Positions 44,900-55,960 of a DNA stretch of 64,000 nucleotides are shown here, one piece after another; within the stretch, counting starts at the first letter, position 1, and every line of letters starts with the position of its first letter. Source of the DNA: Carallia brachiata (Eukaryota; Streptophyta; Magnoliopsida; Malpighiales; Rhizophoraceae); contig JADCRB010000016.1 of the NCBI GenBank assembly GCA_021464245.1, positions 4,333,250 to 4,397,249 of the forward strand, read 5' to 3'. The notes under the pieces were generated by a model that was not told where the DNA came from, made no database searches, and saw only the letters and a list, made by a program, of their open reading frames with translations. A program made the position numbers and the translations under genes.

Positions 44900-45645
44900 G
44901 AAGTCCTCAAAGTCTTATGGGCCACCATACTAGACTACCGCAATGTGATAACCTGCTGGACTGGCTCAAATCTTTGTCACAACATGGGGAAAGTGAAGTC
45001 TTGGGGCTCACTACAATGGCTGCTTGGGGCATTTGATGCTCACGCAATATTCTAGTTGTTGAAGGCAAAAACCTTGATCCCAAGAGCACTGCTGCTATGG
45101 TATTGAAGGTTTATAGTGATTTTAAGAAGTAACAACAGTTCCACAGCCTCAAGAGGAGACCCCTGATTAACCTGGGTGGAGAACTCCTTCAACTGGAATC
45201 CTTAAGATCAATACATGTTGCTTTGAATGGAAGACGCATTGGTATGGCCATGGTTGTTCATGACTATGAAGGCTCCCCTAGACAAGTGTTTGGCTATAGA
45301 CTACAAGCTATCATGGAGCCCGAGATTGCTGAGATCCTAGCCATTTGTTTTGCTCTCTATAAAGCTTTTGAATTTGGCTTACAAATGATCATTGTGGAGT
45401 TAGATTCTTTGGCTACTATAAAATAGATCACTTCAAACACTTCAGTTAATACTAAATTGGGGATGATCGTATAACACATCTGTTGCCTTTCTTTGGACTT
45501 CGCTAGCTGCTCTTTTTAGCACACTCGTCGACAAGTGAATCAGGTGGCACATGCCATTGCCAAAGCTTCTGTCAATCAAGATGGTTCTTGGTCTTGTGAT
45601 AGGGCCAACTCAGGCCATGTTTTCGATATTATTGAAATGATGTAA
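44900..45645 (+). pseudogene. LINE C-terminal RNase H-like remnant
   Basis: After a frame change the plus strand reads 'LDWLKSLSQHGESEVLGL', then 'NGRRIGMAMVVHDYEGSPRQ', 'EPEIAEILAICFALYKAFEF' and 'MIIVELDSLATIK' (45223-45426). It ends with 'QVNQVAHAIAKAS' and 'IIEMM' near 45645. This is the plant LINE RNase H-like C-terminal domain (the 'AE..A...AL..A...G' and 'E.DSL' blocks). Stops break it at several points. Confidence 0.8.
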
Positions 45646-45700
45646 GGATTGCAAATTAATAAGATTTCAGCTTCCTCCTAAAAAAAAATAATTTAGGGTC

Positions 45701-46619
45701 AAGTTGCCCAGACGTGGTAAATAGACCTGGGCAACTGGACGGGGGATAAAGGTAGAATTTCATACTTTTTTTTTTATTTTAAATCTGTTACACACCAAAT
45801 TTAAACATGTTGTTTATTAACTTTAATAAGAGTCTGTTCCAAATCAATCATAATTATTATATACCTAATGCTTGGAGTACCTCTGTCTTTAGGTTTGTTG
45901 CATATCAATTTTAATCATTATAGATATAATATTTTTTAAAAAAATATTATAACCATCATAAATCCTATCATGAGACCTCTTTCTCCTCTTTCTCTCTGTT
46001 ACCCCCGTTACCCTGCCTAGTAAACATTACTCTTATGTGTAAAAACTTTATGAGTCCTATTATACAAATATATTAAATGACAGACGAGAATATGAGCAGT
46101 GTAATAGATTGGTTGTTTTGTATAACCAAACGATTATTATTTACAACAAAAAATCAATGAAAAATGCATTCATTTTTATTACAAATATTAATCATCTGGT
46201 TATATAAATCAATCAGTCTATCGATTACACTGTGATTGTTCCCCATCTGTATTTTCCACTTCAATGTATATTTTTCGAAATTGCATCAAAAAATTTTAAG
46301 TGCCATTGTATTGCATACTTGTTCGATAATATCACCTTAATTCTTACAAGATGGTTGACATATGTCACGAATGGCCACAAGTTCTACAATTTCTCTCTAT
46401 TTTCTCCCTCTCCGTGTCATTCTCAATGACACAAAACATAACCTTACTTCTTTTTTTTTTAGTCATTGGAAGAGAATATGCATGTTGTGTTGTTACTTTA
46501 CTCTAAAAAGCCGTCTCATAGTACTCTTTTCCTTCTCTCTTTTTTCAGTTTGTCTCGTCTTTTGCAAAATTTCCTTATTTTATACTACGTAGAATCATAC
46601 AAACGAAAAAAGTAGCTTG
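45701..46619. other. A+T-rich sequence upstream of the Dof pseudogene
   Basis: Non-coding, with long T-runs and C/T-rich patches (about 45975-46010 and 46390-46450). It contains a 25-base palindrome at 45926-45950. It would include the promoter or first intron of the Dof gene, but I cannot define a TATA box or splice site with confidence. Confidence 0.4.
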
Positions 46620-46744
46620 ATGGCATCAACAACATATAGACTAACGGAGAAACAAAGTGAACAACTATTGCAAGCAATACCACTGCAACCTCTCAACTGT
46701 CCTCATTGTGATTCTCCAACACCAAGTTCTGTTATTACAACAAC
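46620..46744 (+). pseudogene. Dof zinc-finger gene, 5' part (before Copia-C)
   Basis: From ATG 46620 the frame reads 'MASTTYRLTEKQSEQLLQAI' and 'PLQPLNCPHCDSP'. The last residues are the start of the Dof DNA-binding domain, with the first Cys pair (codons 46698-46700 and 46707-46709, C-x2-C). One base is missing just after 'CDSP' (about 46717-46722); past it the bases encode the domain's 'KFCYYN' block in another frame. The sequence stops at 46744, where the LTR of Copia-C begins, and resumes at 54377. Dof proteins are plant-specific transcription factors that bind AAAG sites in the nucleus. The ATG is the first in frame; a true exon 1 further upstream is possible. Confidence 0.82.
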
Positions 46745-47194
46745 AGTAGAATATTAATTATACGATGCGAAAGCAGAAGGGGGAGAAAAACTTATCTCTT
46801 GTAGGCCTCTTGTGAAACCAAGGATTGATTACTAGCACCAAAACAATCTTCTTCTCACTTGGTCGGAGTGATACCACAATATATCGAGCATCACTCAATT
46901 TTCACAGCACAAAAGCCTCTAGTCTAGGAATTAATGGAGAATTTACTGTTGGTTCTTTGGGAAGAAAAGGTTCTGTCTCTTTTTATATGGAGCGTTCAAT
47001 CCATCTTTTCAATCTATAAGTCTGTACTTATATAGACTAGAGGGAATGGGGAGTTACTTAACGTTGTAACTCCCTTCAACTGCTCCAACTCCCACAGAAC
47101 CGATCTTATGCAGTTTTTTTTTTAATTTCTTTATTATCCTTATTGGGTCGGGTCAGACCATTTTGGGCAGATCGACCCAACCCATAAACCAACA
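46745..47194 (-). repeat. 3' LTR of Copia-C
   Basis: It matches 53924-54376 along its whole length (for example GGTCGGAGTGATACCACA and CATGGAGCGTTCAATCC-type words shared in order). It ends ATAAACCAACA. The first base is A where the partner has TG, a small decay of the terminus. Confidence 0.9.
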
Positions 47195-47206
47195 TCTCCC
47201 ACTCAC
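47195..47206 (-). promoter_or_regulatory. Copia-C polypurine tract
   Basis: On the minus strand GTGAGTGGGAGA directly precedes the TGTTGGTTTATGGG start of the 3' LTR, as the plus-strand primer of copia elements does. Confidence 0.75.
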
Positions 47207-48950
47207 ACATGATGGGCTAGAACGAACCCAATCATTACTCAAAAATTCTCAATACTTGATTCCTTACAGACTATTTATACAGGCAAAGCGGTCGTGTGAC
47301 CTGCAAGCACACTTGCACTTGGAAGCACATTCTATGCACCTGTTAGGGTACATAGCAACTACAACCCTCCAAAAAATATAAGTGAGCTTTAAAATAAATA
47401 ATATTGTGTCTCACTATGCCCCAGACGTATTTTGTGGCATCAATCTCAACTCACCTATCCCTCTTAGGCTGAGCTAGACCATTTTTCCTCATATGTATTC
47501 ACAATTATGTTTCATTCACCTTGAATAAATATAACTGGTACCAGCAAATACATATGTTAGATGCTAGACAACAATATTCTTCGTTTTACACATATACCTT
47601 AGTTATAGTCCAACCGCTTTCCTAGACATATTCCGTAAGGCCGAATCAATCATGACTGTGGGAAATACACTAAAGTAGCAGTCATTGAACTATAACCTTA
47701 GAACATGGTCAAAAGTCACATATGGCATCAATTTGAGGTATATTGTACCTTCAGGACTCACACAATAAAGAAGCAGGGATTAATTCTTCCATTTCCCTTT
47801 TAGTCACTTAGCACACGTGGTATAAAGCACGTGCTACGGTGATCATTCTTCCCTGGAGCATATGTCATTCTATTTATTTATTTATTTATTTTTCATAAAA
47901 TCACCATACAGATCTTAGTTCAAATGCTACCAGGCATCTAACTTGAGTTCTCTGTGCGACCCCTCACTCTCGAGTGACCAACTGAGATCTCACATCCTGC
48001 TTTCAATAGGTTATATAGAGACTGGGATTCTGCACCAGCTTTTATCAATCAAAGCCTCATCTTGATCTTCTCAAGGCAATCATTTCCTTATAAATACTTG
48101 CTCACGTGATGATCTCAACTCTACACACTCTCTAAGCATTAAAGGCGATTATCCGTGTGAGTGGACCAATCTAAACCTATTTGACATACCTTGTCTTTTC
48201 TTACCCATATTTGTGCTAGGATTGATTTCAAATCAATCTCATGTAACTCTATTAGGATGACATAATGAGAAGCACATTCTTCTCATTGTCACAATGTCAC
48301 ATTATCATATCATTTCATACTTCATATTGTCATACATACAAAAATATGTGATTGACTTTAATTTGTTTAATTAGCAATTGGGTTTGTTATCATCCATCAG
48401 GAAATCTCATAGAGTTACATTCGTTTGTGACATAAAGTCTTTAACAAATATGTACTTAGTATCAACAAGTTGGTTCCACAACTATATTTGGAAGCTTTGG
48501 CATACACTATAGTCATTGACTATCAGAATGTACTGTGATCTTTCTCAATTAGTCACTAATATTTTAAGTAAGTCACAAAAATAGTCCTCATGACCAAATA
48601 GGCTTCACAGGTTTGCTTCTTGCTACCATGTGAAATACCGCCATCACTTAGTAAGAACATACATTATGATATTGATTTACATTTACCAATATCTCACTCT
48701 TAGTTGTCATCTAAAAGACCAACAGAGTACAAAATAATTCCTTTGATAACGTAAGGAATATCTTGCAATGCTCTTAAGATACCAAGACTCCATACAACTT
48801 GTTAATGAGTTTCACTTAAATTTGACTGGTAACACCAGACTAATTTTATGGCACAACAGATAGTTAGTCTAGTACACAATGCAATACATCAAACTATCCA
48901 TAGTATTGAAAAAATGGCATGTGTTTCATGTCATGTACTTCTTGTGATTG
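47207..48950 (-). other. Copia-C region after RT, decayed
   Basis: Expected to hold RNase H and the 3' untranslated part. I see only weak traces. It contains a (TTTA)n run at 47871-47893. No open frame of note. Confidence 0.4.
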
Positions 48951-50700
48951 GACATCCTTTTTGAGGTTAAGACTTTCATCACTATCCACGAAATAGAATC
49001 ACAAACGTACTCTTAAATCTCGACATATGTATAATGATCCTCGTTGACCATTACAAAACTAAAAGAGATTACCGTATGATAGAAACTTGAAAGCCATTGC
49101 CTAGAAAATTATTTTAGACCGCCAAGTGATCTTTATACTTTGCACTCTTTGTGGTTAAGGTCATAACAACGAAATCTAATAGGTATTCCACTTAGATTTC
49201 TATGTCTGCTCCCCATCAAGAAAAAATGGATTTAATGTCCATCTAGTGTAATTCTAAACTCATAGTAGCTATCACAATTAAAAAACATAAGTGAATTGAG
49301 GTAAAACTTCTACCATGAGAAGGATTCCTCATAGTCTATATCCTCCCACTAGGTATAATCTTTCGCTACTAATCGATACTCATACCTTTTTATAGATCCA
49401 TCTACCTTGCGCACAATTTTAAGAACTTACTCATTCCCAATGGTTTAGCGTCCTAGAGGTAAATCTACCAAGCCCTTGCTATAGTGAGATTTCATGGATT
49501 CCATCTATTCTTTCATCACTTATATTCATTATTCCTTTGTAGGGTATGAGAGAGCATTAATTGACATTTTAGGCTTTTCTTATTAAGGAAGTAATCACAA
49601 AAACTATTCCAAAAGCTCAAAATGTTGATGTGGGACATAATTATAATTACTTTTGCGCAACATAGATTCTCGTAACCATTATGCAACATATGGTATAACA
49701 CTCCCACTAGAAATGAGAGCTTGAAGTATTTATTCATTTTGCTCTACCAAATTATCTAGTGTGTTACTACCATTCATGTCTCTCATCTCATAAAGATGAA
49801 AGAGCATTATTGTATTACCCTTACTAAGAAAATTCATTCACGAAGAATGTGACATTAGATGATGTCAATTGTTAAATACTTCCATCGACTTACTCACCAA
49901 TAAACACATCTTTTCTGAGTGTTCACGATATTTATGGAATTTTTTTTTAATATATTTTGGATCCAACTTCTCTCGCCTATTGATATGAAATGGATCAATA
50001 ACGTAAGTCGTAGACCCCTAGGGTCTTAAATTATTCAAGTTGAGATTTCAACCTTATCATAACTCATATGATGTGGAAGTAACAAATTTAGAGGGCATAC
50101 GGTTAACCATATAGATGACGCTAGATGAAACATCTCCCCAACAATTTGTTGAGAATTCCATTCTTGTCATCATATATCTAATCATCTTTAATAGGTCTCA
50201 ATTTCATTTCCTTGCAACACCATTTTATTGCAGAGTGTAGAGATGATTAGTGGCTAACTTTTTTTTCTCTATTACACAGCTCCTAAACTGCCATAGAGAT
50301 TCGCATTTATGGTATGCTATTATCATTTGATTTTTTTGACAATTGATACTCTACCATGCTTGAATATCTCTAAAGTATTTTGATACTTCAGATTTATGGG
50401 AGATCATATGAACACAACCACAATGCATATAATCATCTATGAAAGTAATGAGATATGAGACATCATGTCTCGCCCTCGCACTCATTGGATCACATATGTC
50501 AAAATGGACTAGTTAAAATGAAATTTTGGCTCTAAAAGCCTTGTCAAATAGTTTTTAAGTTGATTTTTCCCACAAATTAATGTTGGCATATAGGCTATTC
50601 TTCTTTAGCGAGTAATCTCATAAGGTTATCTCTAACTAATCCTTCTAACAAGCCAAACATTTGCATTTATAACCTTGATGTTACAAGATACAATTGGGAA
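48951..50700 (-). pseudogene. Copia-C integrase end and RT remnant
   Basis: Minus-strand pieces in order: fragments of the integrase C-terminal region (50700-49800), then 'LKIVRKVDGSIKRYEYRLVA' followed by 'KDYT', a block ahead of 'YEESFSW' (about 49330-49430). Near 49080-49150 come 'HKECKV', 'RSLGGLK' and 'FSRQWLSSFYHTVISFSF', matching the copia 'KVCKL.RSIYGLKQASRQWY..FH..I.SFGF' stretch, then 'VMVNEDHYTYV'. Stops fall inside almost every motif. The order proves a copia pol on the minus strand, beyond repair as read. Confidence 0.7.
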
Positions 50701-51992
50701 AAACACTCATCATGGATACTCAACACATCATAGTGAACATCCAATCACAAATTAACTATTTGGCAGATGTCCAAATACAAGAAGTATCATTGTAGGTAGT
50801 ACAATGTTATCTTCAAAAAAACAAGCATATAACATGGACACAGAAGAACGAGAACAAGAATAAGTTTCTATCGAATTTTAAGAGGTGCATACAGAACATC
50901 ATGAAGTGTTAAGGTTCGACTACTTTGCAATTTTAAATTGCAAACATCAACCCCTAGGACTTCGACTCACAAATGGTTTCTTACACACACCTTCTTTAGA
51001 CTAACTTCAATTCAAAGAAACTTACCATATGCTTCTCAATATTTAGGTCCATGTTCAACTACTCAGGGCTATAATCCACAATGGATTTGATTTAAGAAAT
51101 GAATTGAGCTGGAGACATAAGCTAAATTATGAGAAACAAACTTAATGGACTTAATTTCCACCTCAATGCATTCATGAGCGGAAAGACCAAATTTCACTAC
51201 CACTGTAGTACTTTGGTTTCATCCTTTTCCTTACTATCACATTACTAGTGATAGTTAATTTTATTCTTCTTCTATGTTAGCTCATTCCCTTTTCCTTTAA
51301 AGCGATGCTTGTAATGCTATTGCGTTTTGAATTGGAAACAGCCTTTGAACCGATCTCAACTTCAACCATATTTACTTGTCTAGGGTGCTCATCTCTAGGC
51401 ACATTTTTTCTAAACTCAAATGGTATGAGATGTTTTCAAAGGTCTTACTTGCATCAATTTTTTTTTAATTTTATTTCAACATGCTTCCAGTCTAAAGGGA
51501 TTACATGAATGTCAATTAATATACTGCACATTCGTAAAGGGTATGATCAACTACTTGAGTTCTATTAACTTTTTTTAGTACAATCAATTAGATTGCACAA
51601 CAAGTTGTTGTCTCATATTAAATGACTTTTCCTTTGAAAAAGTCAATGTTGATCATAAGCTCTCTCAACTTAGTAGTTGAGATTCCATATCTTGTTTTTC
51701 TAAGCCAATCACATCTCTTGGGAAGTCTCATTAAAAATCACAGATGAATTCATCCTTCGTAATTTTTAAGTTATGTGAATCACACTTCATTCTTTGATAC
51801 CTTTTAGGATTAGTGGTCTCACATTCACTGAGTTGAGATACTCTTTCCAATGACTAATTTAGATGTGATCAATGACTTCCAATACTTTAAGCCCCTTAGG
51901 CTTGATTTATCTTTATGATACTATGTATCGTAATTCTCACTATTACACTCACCCTTCTTGCTGACTTCGCTTATAGTGATCTTTGTAGCCAT
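50701..51992 (-). pseudogene. Copia-C gag remnant
   Basis: The minus strand has ATG at 51992-51990 starting 'MATKITISEVSKKGE', followed by scattered gag-like pieces such as 'NETSQEMWLA' and a basic stretch 'NSKRNSITSIALKEKGMS'. The start resembles the gag N-terminus of several plant copia elements. Support is mainly its position between the leader and pol. It is too broken to define a zinc knuckle. Confidence 0.5.
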
Positions 51993-53909
51993 GGTTTGAG
52001 ACATTTGTCACATATTACACTAGCACTCAAAACATCTATTTTACACCAAATTGGAAATAAATTAACAATAACCCAATACTAGTTACAGAATCGAAAGTTC
52101 ACTGTGTACACAATCCTCTTCCCTCATACTAGTATTTAGTTATATTAATTTACTTCAAATTTTGAAAAATTTAAGTTCTTAGGTGAAGATTCCTTGAATC
52201 CTACCAACCTAGAAACTCCCACTCGGAACAGACCCTTTTTAATAATTTCATGTTATGCATGTCTTGTATGGGTAACAAATATTCCATAGAATAAATACAC
52301 AAATTAACATGACAAGTGTGCAAAAAAACATAATATCAAATATGTAACAGTATTTGCAATCAAAAGTATTCACTATTAATATTGTGTGAGAGGAACATTA
52401 AATTAATATTTCTTGAAATTACATGAGCACACATGTAGTGTCTCAACGATAATTTCATAAATGACCCGTGTTTCTATCTCATAAACGATCGTAGTGTCTC
52501 TAATTTTGCAACGACTCACATGTCTTGCATATTTTGAGACTTAGGGTCAACAAGTATTTTACATACTAACGTATTAATTATGATGCTTCTATGCCTCTCT
52601 AATGTGAGTTTAATAATTTGAAAATAACTCAAGCATCATCCACATTATGTCCTCTCATTAATCATGTACTCATATTTTTTGTACATTAATTAGTGAGCAC
52701 TTTATTTTAAATAAGTTCCAACATTTACTAATGAAACTCATTTCACATTTTGGAAATTATAGAAAAAATACTTTCTTTCAAAAATTAAGCGCACTTTTAG
52801 TCCTCAATTTTGTTATTTAATACGCTCAATTTTAATCTTTTGGTCAAAAAATTTTAAGACCACAATGGGATATTAAAAATACTAAAAAAAAGAAAGTAAT
52901 TTTTCATAATCTCAAAAATATGATTTTATAATAAGATCTTATAGAGTATAAAATTAAAAAAATTTTGCTGCAAACCTTATATTTTTCTGATATTTCTATA
53001 TTTTATTATGAATTTTCAAATATATAATTTAATTTGAGAAAAATAAGAATTGAGTGTCACGCGGCGCAATCTTATTCGCAGTAGTCATTGCCCTCGCCAC
53101 ATGTAAGCCTCCTATTCGCCGGAGAGATTTATTAAGTGGAATGCTTGACTGATGCCTGGACACGTGTCTAAATTCCATTGGTTAAAGACTTCAACAAGTC
53201 ATTGTTTTTTATCCCATGTGACACATGTTATGTAGTGAATGGTGAGTGTATTCAGTAAGGGTGTTCCTTTCCATACACAATCATCCACCAGCATCCCTTC
53301 CTTCGCTCGCCGGAGCCGGAGAGCACACACGCTACTCCCCAACTTCCGGTCATCAGATGATTTTGAAATTTGGCCGATTGTCATATTTCGACGTCCTAAG
53401 TTCCTCTGTTAACTTAGTTTTTCCAAAACCAATACAAAAATTGAGGTTGCATTATCAACATTTAATCATGAGACTGGGATTGATAAGAAGCACTGTTCAT
53501 CTTCTTCCCCAAATTCCCAAACCGTTTTGAAACTTTAAAAACCTAATTTCTCTCAAACAATGCATCCAAATTTAACGAAACATGGACCATTGGAACGCTC
53601 TCAACAAGAGCTTTCTATACATATAAATTTCAGGTCCTGATGTTACTGTTTTCATTCTCGATTTTGCGAAAAACCACACGGAGAAAATTAATTTTTTTCT
53701 TACAGATTATGCAACAAAAAATTACGAAAATTTTACAGAATATTAAGTACATCATAGGCTACTCACATGCAAATTTTCGTGATCCAAAACTTTTGTGTGT
53801 GATAGAAACAATTTTTATCGTTTTTTAACCTGAAAGAAAATGAAAAATTGTGAATCAAGAACAAACAGTGAGTTTCACAGATCATACCATGCCAGAACCA
53901 GCCCAATTA
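51993..53909 (-). other. Copia-C long leader
   Basis: 1.9 kb separates the primer-binding site from the gag start. It holds an A+T-rich part (52100-53040) and a G+C-richer part (53050-53360) with 'CGCCGGAG' words. This is longer than usual for copia leaders and may include a later small insertion, for which I found no clear ends. No credible gene. Confidence 0.4.
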
Positions 53910-53923
53910 GGCTTTGATACCAT
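53910..53923 (-). promoter_or_regulatory. Copia-C primer-binding site
   Basis: The minus strand reads ATGGTATCAAAGCC directly after the ...TTCTACA end of the 5' LTR. It is close to the initiator tRNA-Met site TGGTATCAGAGC and identical to the Copia-A site. Confidence 0.85.
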
Positions 53924-54376
53924 TGTAGAATATTAATTAAACGATTCGAAAGTGGAAGGGAGGAAAGAAACTTATCTCTTGTAGATCTCCTATGAAACCA
54001 AGGACTGATTTCTAGCACCAAAACAATTTTTTTCTCGCTTGGTCGGAGTGATACCACAGTATATCGAGCATCGCTCTATTTTCATAGTACAAAAGCCTCT
54101 AGTTTAGGAATCAATAAAGAATTTATTGTTGGTTCTTTGGGAGGAAAAGGTTTTATCTCTTTTTACATGGAGCGTTCAATCCATCTTTTCAATCTATAAG
54201 TTTGTACTTATACAGACTAGAGGGAGTGGAGACTTATTTAACGTTATAACTCCCTTCAACTACTCCAACTCTCATAAAACCTCTCTTATGCAGTTTTTTT
54301 TTTTTTATTTCTTTATTATCCTTATTAGATTGGATCAGATCATCATAAGCATATTGACCCGACTCATAAACCAACA
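53924..54376 (-). repeat. 5' LTR of Copia-C
   Basis: It starts TGTAGAATATTAATT and ends ATAAACCAACA on the plus strand; about 453 bp. Partner of 46745-47194 with scattered, mainly transition-type differences (for example GGGTCGGGTCAGACC against AGATTGGATCAGATC). Confidence 0.9.
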
Positions 54377-55221
54377 TCAACTACAGCTTATCTTAGCCTA
54401 GGCACTTTTGCAAGGCTTGTAAGAGGTACTAGACTAGAGGTGGAACATGAAGGAATGTCCCTGTTGGAGGTGGATGTAGGAAGAACAAGTGTGTCAAGAG
54501 GCCAGGAGCCTCGGCTGCCCTTGAAGGAGGATCTAATTCAGTTTCTAGTGCAAAGTCCAGGAACCCTTCTCGTCAAACCGAATTTGTTTTTCTGTCGAGG
54601 ACTTCAAGTCATATTAACAGTTCTTGGTTTTATGGTCTACCCAGTAACCATTCTAAGATGAATCTTCTGTTTCCTGCTGGTAAGTTCAATTCTAGTTTCT
54701 CATCTTGTATGGATTCTATTCTGGGTATGATCTTCAGCCTTAACTTTATGCCCTTGCATCGGGGTTCTCCTCAAGAATGACTACGGGTGAAGCGGATAGT
54801 CTTGCTCCACCCACACCTAAGCAAATCCAGAATTTGGTCACCCAAACCCCTTCTCTTTCTGATTATTCTATCCATGGTTCTGCATCTTCCTCCGAAACAA
54901 TTTCTTCATCTATGACTACTTTGCTTGCCTATACCCTTCACCAACACAAGTTCACAAGTTGGGGTATCAAGGACAGCAACTTCCAGAACCTAACAGCCTT
55001 CGAGCACCTGCGGATGAGTGGCCAGTCATCCTGATATTGCCGTAAAAGTAGTCAAAATTGAATGAAGACAGAGTAGTTTGGATTGGGATGCGTCATGCCA
55101 GAATCAACTAGACCAAATTGGTTTCTGATCAGATCCTTCAATTTACTGGAGCACTTCCACATCTGCGGGTGCATGGCATTACCCAGCAAATATTGGACCC
55201 TCAGTCACTTCTCTGATCTAG
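54377..55221 (+). pseudogene. Dof zinc-finger gene, 3' part (after Copia-C)
   Basis: The plus strand resumes the Dof domain: 'NYSLS', then after a stop 'PRHFCKACKRY' (second Cys pair, codons 54409-54411 and 54418-54420), stop, 'TRGGT', stop, 'RNVPVGGGCRKNK'. These are the conserved Dof C-terminal half. The stops sit at conserved Q, W and L positions (TAG 54394-54396, then TAG and TGA). A serine-rich tail follows ('SSWFYGLPSNHSKMNLLFP'), a frameshift near 54730, 'SSMTTLLAYTLHQHKF' (54777-55034), and a last frame ending 'DPSIYWSTSTSAGAWHYPAN' with stop TAG 55219-55221. Tail motifs of this kind occur at Dof C-termini. A full-length gene now non-functional. Confidence 0.85.
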
Positions 55222-55960
55222 CTCGACGAAACATCATTTAAGCTTTCTCTTATTGACTAGTATACTTGTCCTTTTACATTTTTAGCTGCTTAATTTTCAG
55301 TTGATTTCTTCTGTTTGTATTTTACAATGTACTATTATATCACATTGGGGTAAAATTCAGGGGAATAGAGGCAAACAATATTAAAAAAAGAAAAGAAAAA
55401 GGAAGTTTGGCTTTGAAGCAAACCATGGAAAAGAGAAACATGGATCGAGGAGATCATGTCAGCTGCAATAACCTAGCCTGTTGGACTTTAGTTTCAAGGT
55501 TGGGCTCACCATTTGCGCTAAGAGGAACCTCGGATCCTTTTCCATCTCGTTAATCAACTATCATCACCATCAACAGTAGCATTGCCACCATCATCAATGT
55601 CGTCTACACAGTATCAGTAAGTTGATCTTCAGTAAGATTGTATGACATATATGCATGACTTGTCTTCGATTACCATCTGATGATACGTATGCAAGTTGGG
55701 GCCTTGAGGTCTGTATACATCTGTCCTCAATGAAGTTGGAATAAAGAACTGATATTTACATTCTTCTCTGTTTTTTTTGGGAATTTTTTTCCTTACTATT
55801 TTGGGAAACTGGTGTACAGTACAATGGTAAAGGAAATTGGGAGATTTGTTGTTGTAATGTGGGGCTTTTTTATTTGGTTTATGTGATTGGGTCTTGGTTT
55901 GCATTTGACGTTGCTTTTATGGTATCATGGCTTGGGAGAAACAAAGTAGTTAAAACTATA
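55222..55960 (+). other. Former 3' flank of the Dof gene
   Basis: A+T-rich, non-coding sequence directly after the Dof stop, possibly its old 3' untranslated region. Open frames on the minus strand (55629-55904) look like chance. Confidence 0.4.

Larger units (their letters stand above)
43153..45690 (+). mobile_element. 5'-truncated L1-type LINE with target duplication
   Basis: A plus-strand non-LTR retrotransposon fragment of 2538 bp. The 10-mer ATTTAGGGTC stands immediately before (43143-43152) and immediately after (45691-45700), and a short poly-A run (45680-45688) precedes the right copy. These are the marks of target-primed reverse transcription with 5' truncation. The surviving part starts inside the RT domain; endonuclease and any ORF1 are absent, which fits truncation during insertion rather than later loss. 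Confidence 0.93.
46745..54376 (-). mobile_element. Copia-C, decayed minus-strand copia in Dof gene
   Basis: LTRs of about 450 bp (46745-47194 and 53924-54376) flank a 6.7-kb interior. On the minus strand a tRNA-Met primer-binding site abuts the right LTR and a purine tract abuts the left LTR, giving minus orientation. ACAAC precedes (46740-46744) and TCAAC follows (54377-54381), a 5-bp target duplication with one change. The interior carries gag, integrase and RT traces broken by stops about every 10-40 codons; no open frame exceeds about 75 codons. It interrupts the Dof gene. Its decay shows that the insertion is old. Confidence 0.88.

Noticed and set aside
47163..47381. 72-codon plus frame across the inner edge of the Copia-C LTR
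   Set aside because: It straddles the LTR boundary and purine tract, which are better explained as element structure, and is on the wrong strand for the element.
53246..53530. 94-codon plus frame in the Copia-C leader
   Set aside because: Its composition is not distinctive and it is antisense to the element with no recognised motif. Kept only as part of the long-leader observation.
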